Positions 23,832-31,207 of a stretch of DNA of 41,569 nt are shown piece by piece (position 1 is the stretch's first letter; every line of letters starts with the position of its first letter). Position numbers and translations under genes: made by a program. The stretch covers positions 1 through 41,569 of the forward strand of contig JALWZJ010000151.1 in NCBI GenBank assembly GCA_027002625.1, read 5' to 3'. The DNA is from Campylobacterales bacterium (GTDB lineage: Bacteria > Campylobacterota > Campylobacteria > Campylobacterales > Nitratiruptoraceae). The notes beneath the pieces were generated by a model. It was not told where the DNA came from and searched no databases. It saw nothing but the letters and a program-made list of their open reading frames with translations.

Positions 23832-24656
23832 ATGGAATTTTTCTCTACGCTCGAACAGATCTTGCAAATTGGCGATCCCGCCAAAAAGATAGCACATTGT
23901 ACCAATTTTTACGAGGCTTTTACAAAGGGTGAAGTAAAGATGGAGCCAGCTGACGAGCCAAAGGTATTTGAGAGTCCTTCATACGCCGCTATCTGTACTA
24001 TCGTCCCACCCACCCAGGTGCCCAGACGCTCTCGGTTTGGCACTACCGAGGGCAGAGCCGTGCTTTTGCACGCTATCGCCCATATCGAGTATAGTGCTAT
24101 CGATCTGGCGTTGGATGCGTGCTATCGCTACCGAGATCTTCCTTGGCAGTTTTATCACGATTGGTTAGAGGTGGCGATGGATGAGTGCAGGCATTTTTCG
24201 ATGATAGAGGAGCTTTTGGGGGAGCTTGGTTACAGATATGGAGACTTTCCTGTGCATCAAGGGCTTTTCGATGCGGCGATGGCTTCATTAGATCTCATCA
24301 GCCGCATGGCGGTGGTGCCCAGATACCTTGAAGCCAATGGCCTCGATGCCAATCCCAAGATGATAGCCAAGCTGGAGCGCTTCACAGACGATATGGCCAA
24401 AAGGATGAAAAAGGCTTTGGAAGTGATACTGGCCGAGGAGGTGGAGCATGTGGCCAAGGGGGATAGGTGGTTTCGCTGGGCTTGCAAGAGGTCTGGGATA
24501 GAGGATATGGAGAAGGAATATTTTAGGCGGGTAGAGCGGGTCTATCCCGGGACTCTTGGCAGCAAGGAAGGACTCAACATAGAAGATAGAAAACGGGCCG
24601 GTTTTAGTTGCAGCGAGATTCGGCTTTTGGCCAAAAAGGAGGTGGATTGTCAATAA
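23832..24656 (+). CDS. DUF455 ferritin-like protein
   Basis: The 274-residue, mostly helical protein has paired metal-ligand motifs of ferritin-like di-iron proteins: 'HAIAHIEYSAIDLALD' (80-95), 'DECRHFSMI' (117-125) and 'LAEEVEHVAKG' near 205. These match DUF455 (PF04305). The biochemical role is not established. No tRNA-hydroxylase partner is next to it, although cmoB lies nearby. ATG at 23832; the ribosome binding site (GGATTGGGATGG region) is weak. Confidence 0.82.
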   Translation: MEFFSTLEQILQIGDPAKKIAHCTNFYEAFTKGEVKMEPADEPKVFESPSYAAICTIVPPTQVPRRSRFGTTEGRAVLLHAIAHIEYSAIDLALDACYRYRDLPWQFYHDWLEVAMDECRHFSMIEELLGELGYRYGDFPVHQGLFDAAMASLDLISRMAVVPRYLEANGLDANPKMIAKLERFTDDMAKRMKKALEVILAEEVEHVAKGDRWFRWACKRSGIEDMEKEYFRRVERVYPGTLGSKEGLNIEDRKRAGFSCSEIRLLAKKEVDCQ

Positions 24657-24733
24657 AAATTATCCACTTTAAAAAGTTATCTCTATTAAGCGATCGCATT
24701 AAATATAGAAGGATGGATTAAGCCGACTTTTAG

Positions 24734-24739
24734 TATAAT
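24734..24739 (+). promoter_or_regulatory. Probable -10 box of the DegT-like gene
   Basis: TATAAT lies 31 bases before the ATG at 24771, within a 114-base AT-rich gap. The -35 region is poor. AGGAGC at 24761-24766 is the ribosome binding site. It is the likely promoter for the DegT-lpxK-argB-cutA-thrC run. Confidence 0.5.
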
Positions 24740-24770
24740 ATAAGCAATTTCTTTAAGTTAGGAGCAAGTA

Positions 24771-25898
24771 ATGAAAAAAGTGCCACTCTTTTCACTGCCG
24801 ATAGGAAAGGCAGAGGAGCAGGAGATCCAAGAGGCTTTGGCCAAAAAGCCCAAAGTAGAGAGACTCGAAGAGGAGTTCGCCAGATATATCGGCTCCGAAG
24901 CTGCCGTGGCTACTGTCAATGAGACGGCGGCTTTGCATCTGGCGATGACGGCGATCGATCTGAAGCGTGGAGACAAGATCCTTTGTAGTGTCAACTCCTA
25001 TCCAAACGTCCCCGAAGTGGTGCGCCATTTCGATGCGGAGCCGATCTTCGTGGATATCGATACGGAGGATTTCAATATCGATCTGGATGAGATGGAGAAG
25101 ATCTTGGCCAAAAACAAAAGCAAAAAGCTCAAAGGAGCCATCATCTCCCATATAGCGGGGCAGCCAACCGATCTGGATCGCCTCTACGATATCGCCCAGC
25201 GCTACAACATCCTCATCATAGAAGATGCCAACGAAGCGATGGGTGCTACCTATAAAGGTCAAAAGATCGGAAGTCTCAAAGCCGATATCACCACATTCAG
25301 CTTCAATCCCCACAGACGTTTTAGTACCTGTGCTGGTGGGATGATGACCATGAGCGACGAGGAGCTCGAAGAGCGCTCCAGGCTGCTGCGCTCCAACGCC
25401 ATCGTCAAAAGCGAGTGGGGTGAGGACGGGAGTCTGGGCTATGTCTACGAGGTAGTGGATATCGGTCTGGAGTACGAGATGGATGATCTGGATGCCGGGT
25501 TCAACCTCGCGCAGCTGGCCAAAAACGACGAGGCCATCAAAAGACGCCAAGAGATAGTCTCCATCTATCGCAAGGAGCTGGCCGACACACCCCATATCGA
25601 GCTGCCAAAGCAGGTACGCGAGCATATCTACTCCCTTTTTATCATCAAAGTAGACAAAAACCGAGACTCCTTCGCCAGAGAGCTCTACAAACGGGGTATC
25701 GAGGTGGGACTACACTATATTCCATTGCATCTATTGAGCTACTACAAACAAAAATACAGCTTGCGGGTCAACGACTATCCAAAGGCGTTGCGTAATTTTC
25801 AGCAAATCCTTTCGATCCCCGTACACGAAGGGCTCAGTGACGAAGATGTGGCCTATGTGATCGAGCAGATCAAAGAGGTGGCGCGATCTCGGGTCTGA
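24771..25898 (+). CDS. DegT/DnrJ/EryC1/StrS-family protein lacking the PLP lysine
   Basis: The 375-residue protein follows the sugar-aminotransferase fold: 'NETAALHLAM' (50-59, phosphate-binding), 'IIEDANEAMGATYKGQKIGS' (149-168, with the cofactor-ring Asp152) and 'FSFNPHRRFSTCAGG' (176-190). In the family the last motif is FSF-x3-K-x4-(A/G)EGG; aligned without gaps, the Schiff-base lysine is Arg182. The usual GxNxR motif before 'AQL' is also altered (EYEMDDLDAG). So it may be a PLP-dependent dehydratase-type enzyme, a PMP user, or a non-catalytic relative. The next gene, lpxK, and the CTGA overlap suggest a link to lipid A or surface sugars. Confidence 0.8.
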   Translation: MKKVPLFSLPIGKAEEQEIQEALAKKPKVERLEEEFARYIGSEAAVATVNETAALHLAMTAIDLKRGDKILCSVNSYPNVPEVVRHFDAEPIFVDIDTEDFNIDLDEMEKILAKNKSKKLKGAIISHIAGQPTDLDRLYDIAQRYNILIIEDANEAMGATYKGQKIGSLKADITTFSFNPHRRFSTCAGGMMTMSDEELEERSRLLRSNAIVKSEWGEDGSLGYVYEVVDIGLEYEMDDLDAGFNLAQLAKNDEAIKRRQEIVSIYRKELADTPHIELPKQVREHIYSLFIIKVDKNRDSFARELYKRGIEVGLHYIPLHLLSYYKQKYSLRVNDYPKALRNFQQILSIPVHEGLSDEDVAYVIEQIKEVARSRV

Positions 25899-26824
25899 GC
25901 TCATGGATCGAGGCGGCCTGGTACCGGCCCAGGTGGTACCATAGGATAGTGAGTGCTCTTTTATTGCCTCTAAGCTGGATCTACTGTGCTATTGCCACCT
26001 CCCTGGCCCGCTGCACACAAAAAAGAGATTTTGGTGTACCTGTGATAAGCGTGGGCAATCTCGTCGCAGGAGGGAGTGGCAAAAGCCCTATGGTAGAGGC
26101 TTTGGCCAAAAGGTACGACAAAGCCGCCGTAATACTGCGTGGCTATGGGCGAAAAAGTAGAGGAGTGGAGGTGGTGAGCCGCTGGGGAGCGATAGAAGTG
26201 GATATAAAGCGAAGCGGAGACGAGGCGATGATGTTGGCCAAAGCTTTGCCAAAAGCTTGTGTCATCGTAAGCGAAAATAGAGACAAGGGAATCCAAAAGG
26301 CCAAGGAACTGGGCGCTGAAGTGGTCTTTTTGGACGATGGCTTTCGCCACTGCCTCGAAAAGCTCGATATCTTGATCCAACCCTCCACTCCAAATAGTTG
26401 GTGTCTCCCATCAGGTCCCTATCGCCTCTCACCTCGTTTGGCCAAAAGGGCCGATATTGTTCTAAAGCCAGAAGATATGGTAAAAGAGGTGAGAGTCCGT
26501 CATGCCACGCCTCGGATGGTGCTTGTGACGGCCATCGCCAATCCCGCTCGCCTCGATCCCTTTTTGCCGCCTCTTGTGGCTCGCTACGAGTTTGTGGATC
26601 ATCACGATTTTACAAAAGAGGAGTTGCAAAAAATTTGGCAAAAGGAGCGACCCGACTCCTTTTTGGTCACGGCCAAAGATGCGGTGAAGCTGGAGCGATT
26701 TGGCTATCCCCTCTCTTTGTTGGAACTGAGCCTCCAGCTACCCCACTGGCTCTATGAGAGGGTGGATAACTATGTGAAGGAGTACTATGCAAAAAAAGAT
26801 TCAGACCGTTCAGACGCTGCTTGA
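25895..26824 (+). CDS. lpxK: Tetraacyldisaccharide 4'-kinase LpxK, apparent CTG start
   Basis: LpxK adds the 4'-phosphate to the lipid A disaccharide at the inner membrane. A start at GTG 25949 gives 291 residues, but the frame upstream encodes 'SWIEAAWYRP-RWYHRIV', the typical N-terminal membrane-interacting region just before 'LLLPLSWIYC'. The only start-like codon before it is CTG at 25895, inside CTGA overlapping the DegT-like stop, giving 309 residues. Walker A is GNLVAGGSGKSP (54-65 in that numbering), and 'VFLDDGFRH' and 'VTAKDAVKL' follow. The last 38 bases overlap argB. Confidence 0.85.
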   Translation: MSSWIEAAWYRPRWYHRIVSALLLPLSWIYCAIATSLARCTQKRDFGVPVISVGNLVAGGSGKSPMVEALAKRYDKAAVILRGYGRKSRGVEVVSRWGAIEVDIKRSGDEAMMLAKALPKACVIVSENRDKGIQKAKELGAEVVFLDDGFRHCLEKLDILIQPSTPNSWCLPSGPYRLSPRLAKRADIVLKPEDMVKEVRVRHATPRMVLVTAIANPARLDPFLPPLVARYEFVDHHDFTKEELQKIWQKERPDSFLVTAKDAVKLERFGYPLSLLELSLQLPHWLYERVDNYVKEYYAKKDSDRSDAA

Positions 26825-27641
26825 TGCGCTGCCGTTTATCAAAAAGTTTCGAGATCAAACCTTCGTGATCAAGTATGGTGGAAGCGCTCAGAGTGATCAG
26901 AAGCTTAAAGAACGCTTCGCCGAGGATATCTTGCTGCTTTATACCGTGGGGATCAAGCCCGTGGTGGTGCATGGCGGGGGCAAGCGGATCACGGAGATCC
27001 TCTCTCGCCTCAAGATCGATACCAAATTCATCGACGGGCAGCGGGTGACTACGGCCGAGGTGATGGAGATCGTGGAGATGGTGCTTAGTGGCGACATCAA
27101 CAAAGAGATCGTCAGTCTCCTTAACAACCATGGAGCCAAGGCGATCGGCATCAGTGGCAAAGATGCCCACTTCATCACCGCCAGACCCAAGGACTTCGAG
27201 AAGTTTGGCTACACCGGAGTGATCGACCATATCGATCCGACAGTTGTACACAATCTACTCGAAGAGCAGTTCGTCCCCGTCATCGCTCCCATAGCCGCCA
27301 GCAACCAGCTGGGACACCCAGGCTACAACATCAACGCCGATCTGTGTGCGAGCAAAGTAGCAGCGGCTCTGGGGGCCAAAAAGATCATCTTCCTCACCGA
27401 CACTCCGGGAGTCTTGGACAAAGAGGGTAAGCTCATCTCCACTCTTACAAGAGAAAAGATCGAGCTGCTCAAAAAAGATGGCACCATCAGCGGTGGGATG
27501 ATCCCTAAAGTAGATGCATGTCTTGAGGCGGTGGATGGAGGAGTCGAAAAGGCTCATATCATCGATGGACGGGTGGAGCATTCGCTGCTTCTTGAGATTT
27601 TCACCAGCGAGGGGATCGGTACGCAAGTTTTAGGAGGTTAG
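26787..27641 (+). CDS. argB: Acetylglutamate kinase
   Basis: This 284-residue kinase phosphorylates N-acetylglutamate, the second step of arginine synthesis. It has 'VIKYGGSA' (27-34), 'VVVHGGGKRI' with the substrate-binding glycine loop, 'YNINADLCASKVAAALGAKKIIFLTD' in parts, and the C-terminal 'SGGMIPKVDACLEAV', all standard for the amino-acid-kinase family. The ATG at 26787 has AAGGAG upstream and lies within lpxK. The short N-terminal helix seen in arginine-inhibited forms is present in part ('QTVQTLLDALPFIKKF'). Confidence 0.93.
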   Translation: MQKKIQTVQTLLDALPFIKKFRDQTFVIKYGGSAQSDQKLKERFAEDILLLYTVGIKPVVVHGGGKRITEILSRLKIDTKFIDGQRVTTAEVMEIVEMVLSGDINKEIVSLLNNHGAKAIGISGKDAHFITARPKDFEKFGYTGVIDHIDPTVVHNLLEEQFVPVIAPIAASNQLGHPGYNINADLCASKVAAALGAKKIIFLTDTPGVLDKEGKLISTLTREKIELLKKDGTISGGMIPKVDACLEAVDGGVEKAHIIDGRVEHSLLLEIFTSEGIGTQVLGG

Positions 27642-27642
27642 G

Positions 27643-27960
27643 ATGCAGCTGGTACTTTCTACGTGCGCCACTATCGAGGAAGCTAAAAAGATCGCCAAAA
27701 CTTTGGTAGAGGAGCGGCTGGCCGCTTGCGTCAATATCGTACCACAGATCCTCTCTATCTACGAATGGGAAGGACTGCAAGAAGATAGCGAGGTGTTACT
27801 GCTCATCAAGACCCGCTCTATGGAGCTGGTGGAGGAGCGGATAAAGGAGCTACACTCTTATGAGGTGCCTGAGATCATCGCCATCGAGATTCAGGAAGGA
27901 AGCCAGGAGTATCTGGAGTGGATGGATCGCATTTTGGTACAATACGACAAAAAAAGGTGA
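27643..27960 (+). CDS. cutA: CutA1 divalent-cation tolerance-like protein
   Basis: This 105-residue protein has the CutA1 pattern 'STCATIEEAKKIAKTLVEERLAACVNI' (in parts), 'YEWEG' and 'HSYEVPEIIAIEI'. CutA1 forms stable trimers; its role in metal tolerance is disputed. It starts one base after the argB stop with AGGAGGT as ribosome binding site, and is followed four bases later by thrC. Confidence 0.9.
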   Translation: MQLVLSTCATIEEAKKIAKTLVEERLAACVNIVPQILSIYEWEGLQEDSEVLLLIKTRSMELVEERIKELHSYEVPEIIAIEIQEGSQEYLEWMDRILVQYDKKR

Positions 27961-27964
27961 GGTG

Positions 27965-29425
27965 ATGGAGTTTATCGAAACGAGAGGCAACGACGGCGAA
28001 CACCCAAAAGTCGTCAGCTTTAGCCAGGCGATTTTGAGTCCGAGTGCCAGCTTTGGGGGGCTCTATGTACCCAAGGGATTGCCAGAGCTTGGGGAGGAGT
28101 TTTTGCAAGAGCATCTACAGAGTTCGTATAAACAATTGGCTCTTGGGATGCTGGATCGCTTCGGTATCGATATAAAGCCCTCTTTGCTCAAGGAGGCCGT
28201 GGATCTATACGACCGATTCGACGATCCCGACAATCCCGTACCGGTGGTGAACGTAGAGCCAAATCTGTATGTGAGCGAGCTGTGGCACGGGCCTACGAGA
28301 GCCTTCAAGGATATGGCCTTGCAGCCTTTTGGCTATATCCTCTCAAGCTTGGCCAAAGAGCGGGAAGAGGAGTATCTGATCTTGGCGGCTACCAGCGGCG
28401 ATACGGGGCCGGCTACGCTGGAGAGCTTCAAAAACCGCCCAAACGTACGGGTGGCCTGCCTCTATCCAGAGGGTGGGACCAGCGACGTACAACGGCTGCA
28501 GATGGTGACCGAAGATGGGCGCAATCTCAAAGTGATCGGCATCATAGGAGACTTCGACGATGCCCAAAGCGCGCTCAAATCCTTGCTGGCTTCTTCGCGT
28601 TTCAATCAAAGGCTTAAAGAGCTTGGCATAAAGCTGAGCGCCGCCAACTCCGTCAATTTCGGGCGTATCATCTTTCAAATTATATATCATATCCACAGCT
28701 ACTTGGAGCTGGTGCGACGAGGGGTAGTGCAGATGGGAGAGGACATCGATATCATCGTCCCCAGCGGCAACTTTGGCAATGCTTTGGGAGGGTATTATGC
28801 CAAGAAGATGGGAGTACCTATCCGCCGCATTAAGATCGCTTCCAATGAGAACAACGTGCTAACGGAACTGATCCAAAAGGGGCGCTACGATCTACGGGAC
28901 AAAGAGCTCAAAAAGACCACATCGCCTGCTATGGATATCCTCAAATCCTCCAACGTGGAGCGAGTTCTTTTCGACAAGTTTGGAGCAAAGCGCACAAAAG
29001 AGCTGATGGAGAGCCTCGATCAAAAAGGCTACTACGAGCTAACACCTAAGGAGCTAAAGAGTCTGCAAGCGGATTTCGATGCCGATTTTTCTACCGATGA
29101 AGAGGTAGCCAATGTGATCAAAGAGTATGCCCTGCACAAAGGCTACTTGATGGATCCCCATACCGCCACCACGATCAAACTCTTCGACTCCACCACTCCC
29201 ACGGTCGCCTATTCCACAGCCGAGTGGACCAAGTTCGCTCCGACAGTGCTAAGAGCCCTTACAGGCAAGAGCAAAAGAGACAAAGAAGCGCTCGAAGAGG
29301 TGGCCAAGATCACAGGCGCTACGATCCCTCCATCTATCAAGGCTCTTTTCGACAAGCCTATCGTCCACGATACGGTGGTGCCAAAAGAGCGGATTGAAGA
29401 GGAGATCTTGAAATTCTTGGTATAA
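27965..29425 (+). CDS. thrC: Threonine synthase
   Basis: The enzyme converts O-phosphohomoserine to threonine with PLP. It has 486 residues from the ATG at 27965, which has AGGTGAGG upstream (the frame is open further upstream inside cutA, but the sequence there is not conserved-looking). The catalytic lysine is K115 in 'GPTRAFKDMALQ', 'ATSGDTGPA' binds the substrate phosphate, and 'VPSGNFGNALGGYYAKKMG' binds the cofactor phosphate. Length is as expected for the long bacterial form. Confidence 0.93.
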   Translation: MEFIETRGNDGEHPKVVSFSQAILSPSASFGGLYVPKGLPELGEEFLQEHLQSSYKQLALGMLDRFGIDIKPSLLKEAVDLYDRFDDPDNPVPVVNVEPNLYVSELWHGPTRAFKDMALQPFGYILSSLAKEREEEYLILAATSGDTGPATLESFKNRPNVRVACLYPEGGTSDVQRLQMVTEDGRNLKVIGIIGDFDDAQSALKSLLASSRFNQRLKELGIKLSAANSVNFGRIIFQIIYHIHSYLELVRRGVVQMGEDIDIIVPSGNFGNALGGYYAKKMGVPIRRIKIASNENNVLTELIQKGRYDLRDKELKKTTSPAMDILKSSNVERVLFDKFGAKRTKELMESLDQKGYYELTPKELKSLQADFDADFSTDEEVANVIKEYALHKGYLMDPHTATTIKLFDSTTPTVAYSTAEWTKFAPTVLRALTGKSKRDKEALEEVAKITGATIPPSIKALFDKPIVHDTVVPKERIEEEILKFLV

Positions 29426-29426
29426 T
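29417..29426 (+). promoter_or_regulatory. Extended -10 promoter, probably leaderless
   Basis: Inside the last codons of thrC the sequence TTGGTATAAT contains an extended -10 element (TG-N-TATAAT). The box ends six bases before the ATG at 29433. No good -35 box is seen, which is normal for extended -10 promoters. Confidence 0.5.
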
Positions 29427-29432
29427 GAGAGT

Positions 29433-30410
29433 ATGAAAAAAATAGTACTGACGTTTCTACTCGCCATCTCTTTGATGGCGGGATATGTGGATGAGCTCAA
29501 ATCCTATCTTCTTTCCAAAGAGTTCCATATCGACGGGGCTTTCTTTTTGGTGCAGATGGGAGAGAGCGGGAAATGGATCTATGCCGCCCTCGATGACGAT
29601 GGAGAGGTGAGCGGCTACTACGAGCTACTGGGTACGGAGCCCTCATCCTCCAATCCCTTTGGCTGGAAGCCTCTCTCTCATGCCGTACCGATCGTCGAGT
29701 CGAAAATGATGGGCTATTTTATCTATATTGGATTTGCTTTGGATCTTAAAGACCCTGAGCGCAAATACTACTCCTGGATCTTCGTGGATGCCAAATCGGG
29801 CGCTATCTACAAATTGATGGGCCAAAAAAATGGCTATTTTCAGTATCTACAACAAGATGGAGTCATCAAGCCTCTTGAAGGTATCTTTTTTCACAAAGAG
29901 GGGAGCAAAGCGGTCTTTTATAGTTGTAGCGATAGCTTCGAGAACAATCTTTCGATACGAAAATTTTCGAAACAAAGTGGTGCCATCGGCTATGAGTGTA
30001 GAGTAGGGACTCCCGATCCATATCGTCTTTTCGAGCCTTTGGAGCCAAAAGAGGTGGTGGTACTCGATCACATAGAGGGACAAATAGTGTATAAAAGAGT
30101 GGTGGCGAATGTGACAAAAAAGCCGCTGGAAGGGACGATCCATATCGAAGGCATAGTAGGGGATAGGAGTGTGGATTGTCTACGCAGATACAAACCTTTG
30201 GCTTCTCAAAAGATTTTCAGCGATTGGCAGCTTCGATATCTTGCCGACTGGAGAGGAGAGGGAGCGAAGATAGAGGAGCAGGGCAGCTGCGAGGGTGTGG
30301 AGAAACTTTTGGCCAAGCCGCTTTTTGTAGGATTTCGCCGAACTCTGACTATCCAGGAGAACAACGCCACCAGCTCTCTGGTATTTTGGAAAGATATCTA
30401 CCGCTTTTAG
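29433..30410 (+). CDS. Secreted or periplasmic protein of unknown function
   Basis: The 325-residue protein has a clear signal peptide (MKKIVLTFLLAISLMAGYV). The mature part is rich in aromatic residues and strands, with four cysteines at about residues 167, 187, 249 and 290 that could form disulfides in the periplasm. Residues 20-130 ('FHIDGAFFLVQMGESGKWIYAALDDDG' region) look like a globular beta domain. No family is recognised. Its end overlaps the converging CorA-like gene by four bases. Confidence 0.68.
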   Translation: MKKIVLTFLLAISLMAGYVDELKSYLLSKEFHIDGAFFLVQMGESGKWIYAALDDDGEVSGYYELLGTEPSSSNPFGWKPLSHAVPIVESKMMGYFIYIGFALDLKDPERKYYSWIFVDAKSGAIYKLMGQKNGYFQYLQQDGVIKPLEGIFFHKEGSKAVFYSCSDSFENNLSIRKFSKQSGAIGYECRVGTPDPYRLFEPLEPKEVVVLDHIEGQIVYKRVVANVTKKPLEGTIHIEGIVGDRSVDCLRRYKPLASQKIFSDWQLRYLADWRGEGAKIEEQGSCEGVEKLLAKPLFVGFRRTLTIQENNATSSLVFWKDIYRF

Positions 30411-31174
30411 TCCCTCATCATCTTCCAGATCCACCAAACGAAGGGTACTTCGAAAATCAGAGCCAAGATAGTGGCTTTGAGAGTGCCATGTGCTCCTTGT
30501 GTAAAGGGCAGATCGCTGGTATTCATCCCGAAAAATCCGGTAATGAGTGTGAGCGGCAAGAAGATGGCGGAGATGATGGTGAGTACGAAGATGATCCTGT
30601 TCATCTTCTCGTCCATTTTGGCTCGGTAGAAGTTGTAGAGATTGTCCAGTTTCTCCAGACCGCTTTTGGAGAAGCGAAAGGCTCTATCGATATGCTCTTC
30701 GAGATCTTTATAGGCCAGTTCGTCGAGATCTTCTTTGAAATATTTCACAAAGCGCTGGAAAGCCACCATGGAGTGGGCCATGAGCCGCTCGATGAGGGCC
30801 AGCTCCTTTTTGAGTAGAAGCCATTCATTAGGAAAGTTGGAGTCTATCTCATTTTCGTAGAGCCTATCCTCCATCTTCTCGATGGTGGTCTGGAGTCTGG
30901 AGATCTTGGCCAAAATTTTGTCTATCCGCACATCCAAAAAGTTGTATAAAGTATCGAAATCGCCCAAAAGTACGAACTCTTTGCTATCCCGGCAATATTC
31001 GTAGACTTTGCTATCCTTGATCAAAAAGGCGTAACTGATCACTTTGACTTTGCTCTCTTTGATATAGGGCAGGCGCAAGATCAAGACCGCATACTCCTTT
31101 GTGGTCTCGAAGTCGCTTGGGTGTTCGCTATTGACGATGTCGTCGATAATATATTTATTGAGTTTAAATTGCAT
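30407..31174 (-). CDS. corA: CorA-family magnesium transporter, compact
   Basis: This 255-residue protein has the CorA pattern: an N-terminal cytoplasmic domain (shorter than usual), a long charged stalk helix (about 80-195), two C-terminal membrane helices and the selectivity motif GMN at 216-218 ('GFFGMNT'). The loop after GMN ('SDLPFTQGAHG') is near-normal. E. coli CorA has 316 residues, so this is a compact relative. It lies 33 bases downstream of the ABC-F gene on the same strand. Confidence 0.88.
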   Translation of the reverse strand: MQFKLNKYIIDDIVNSEHPSDFETTKEYAVLILRLPYIKESKVKVISYAFLIKDSKVYEYCRDSKEFVLLGDFDTLYNFLDVRIDKILAKISRLQTTIEKMEDRLYENEIDSNFPNEWLLLKKELALIERLMAHSMVAFQRFVKYFKEDLDELAYKDLEEHIDRAFRFSKSGLEKLDNLYNFYRAKMDEKMNRIIFVLTIISAIFLPLTLITGFFGMNTSDLPFTQGAHGTLKATILALIFEVPFVWWIWKMMRD

Positions 31175-31207
31175 ACTTTTCCTTTTTAGAGGCGAAAGTA
31201 TAGCATA

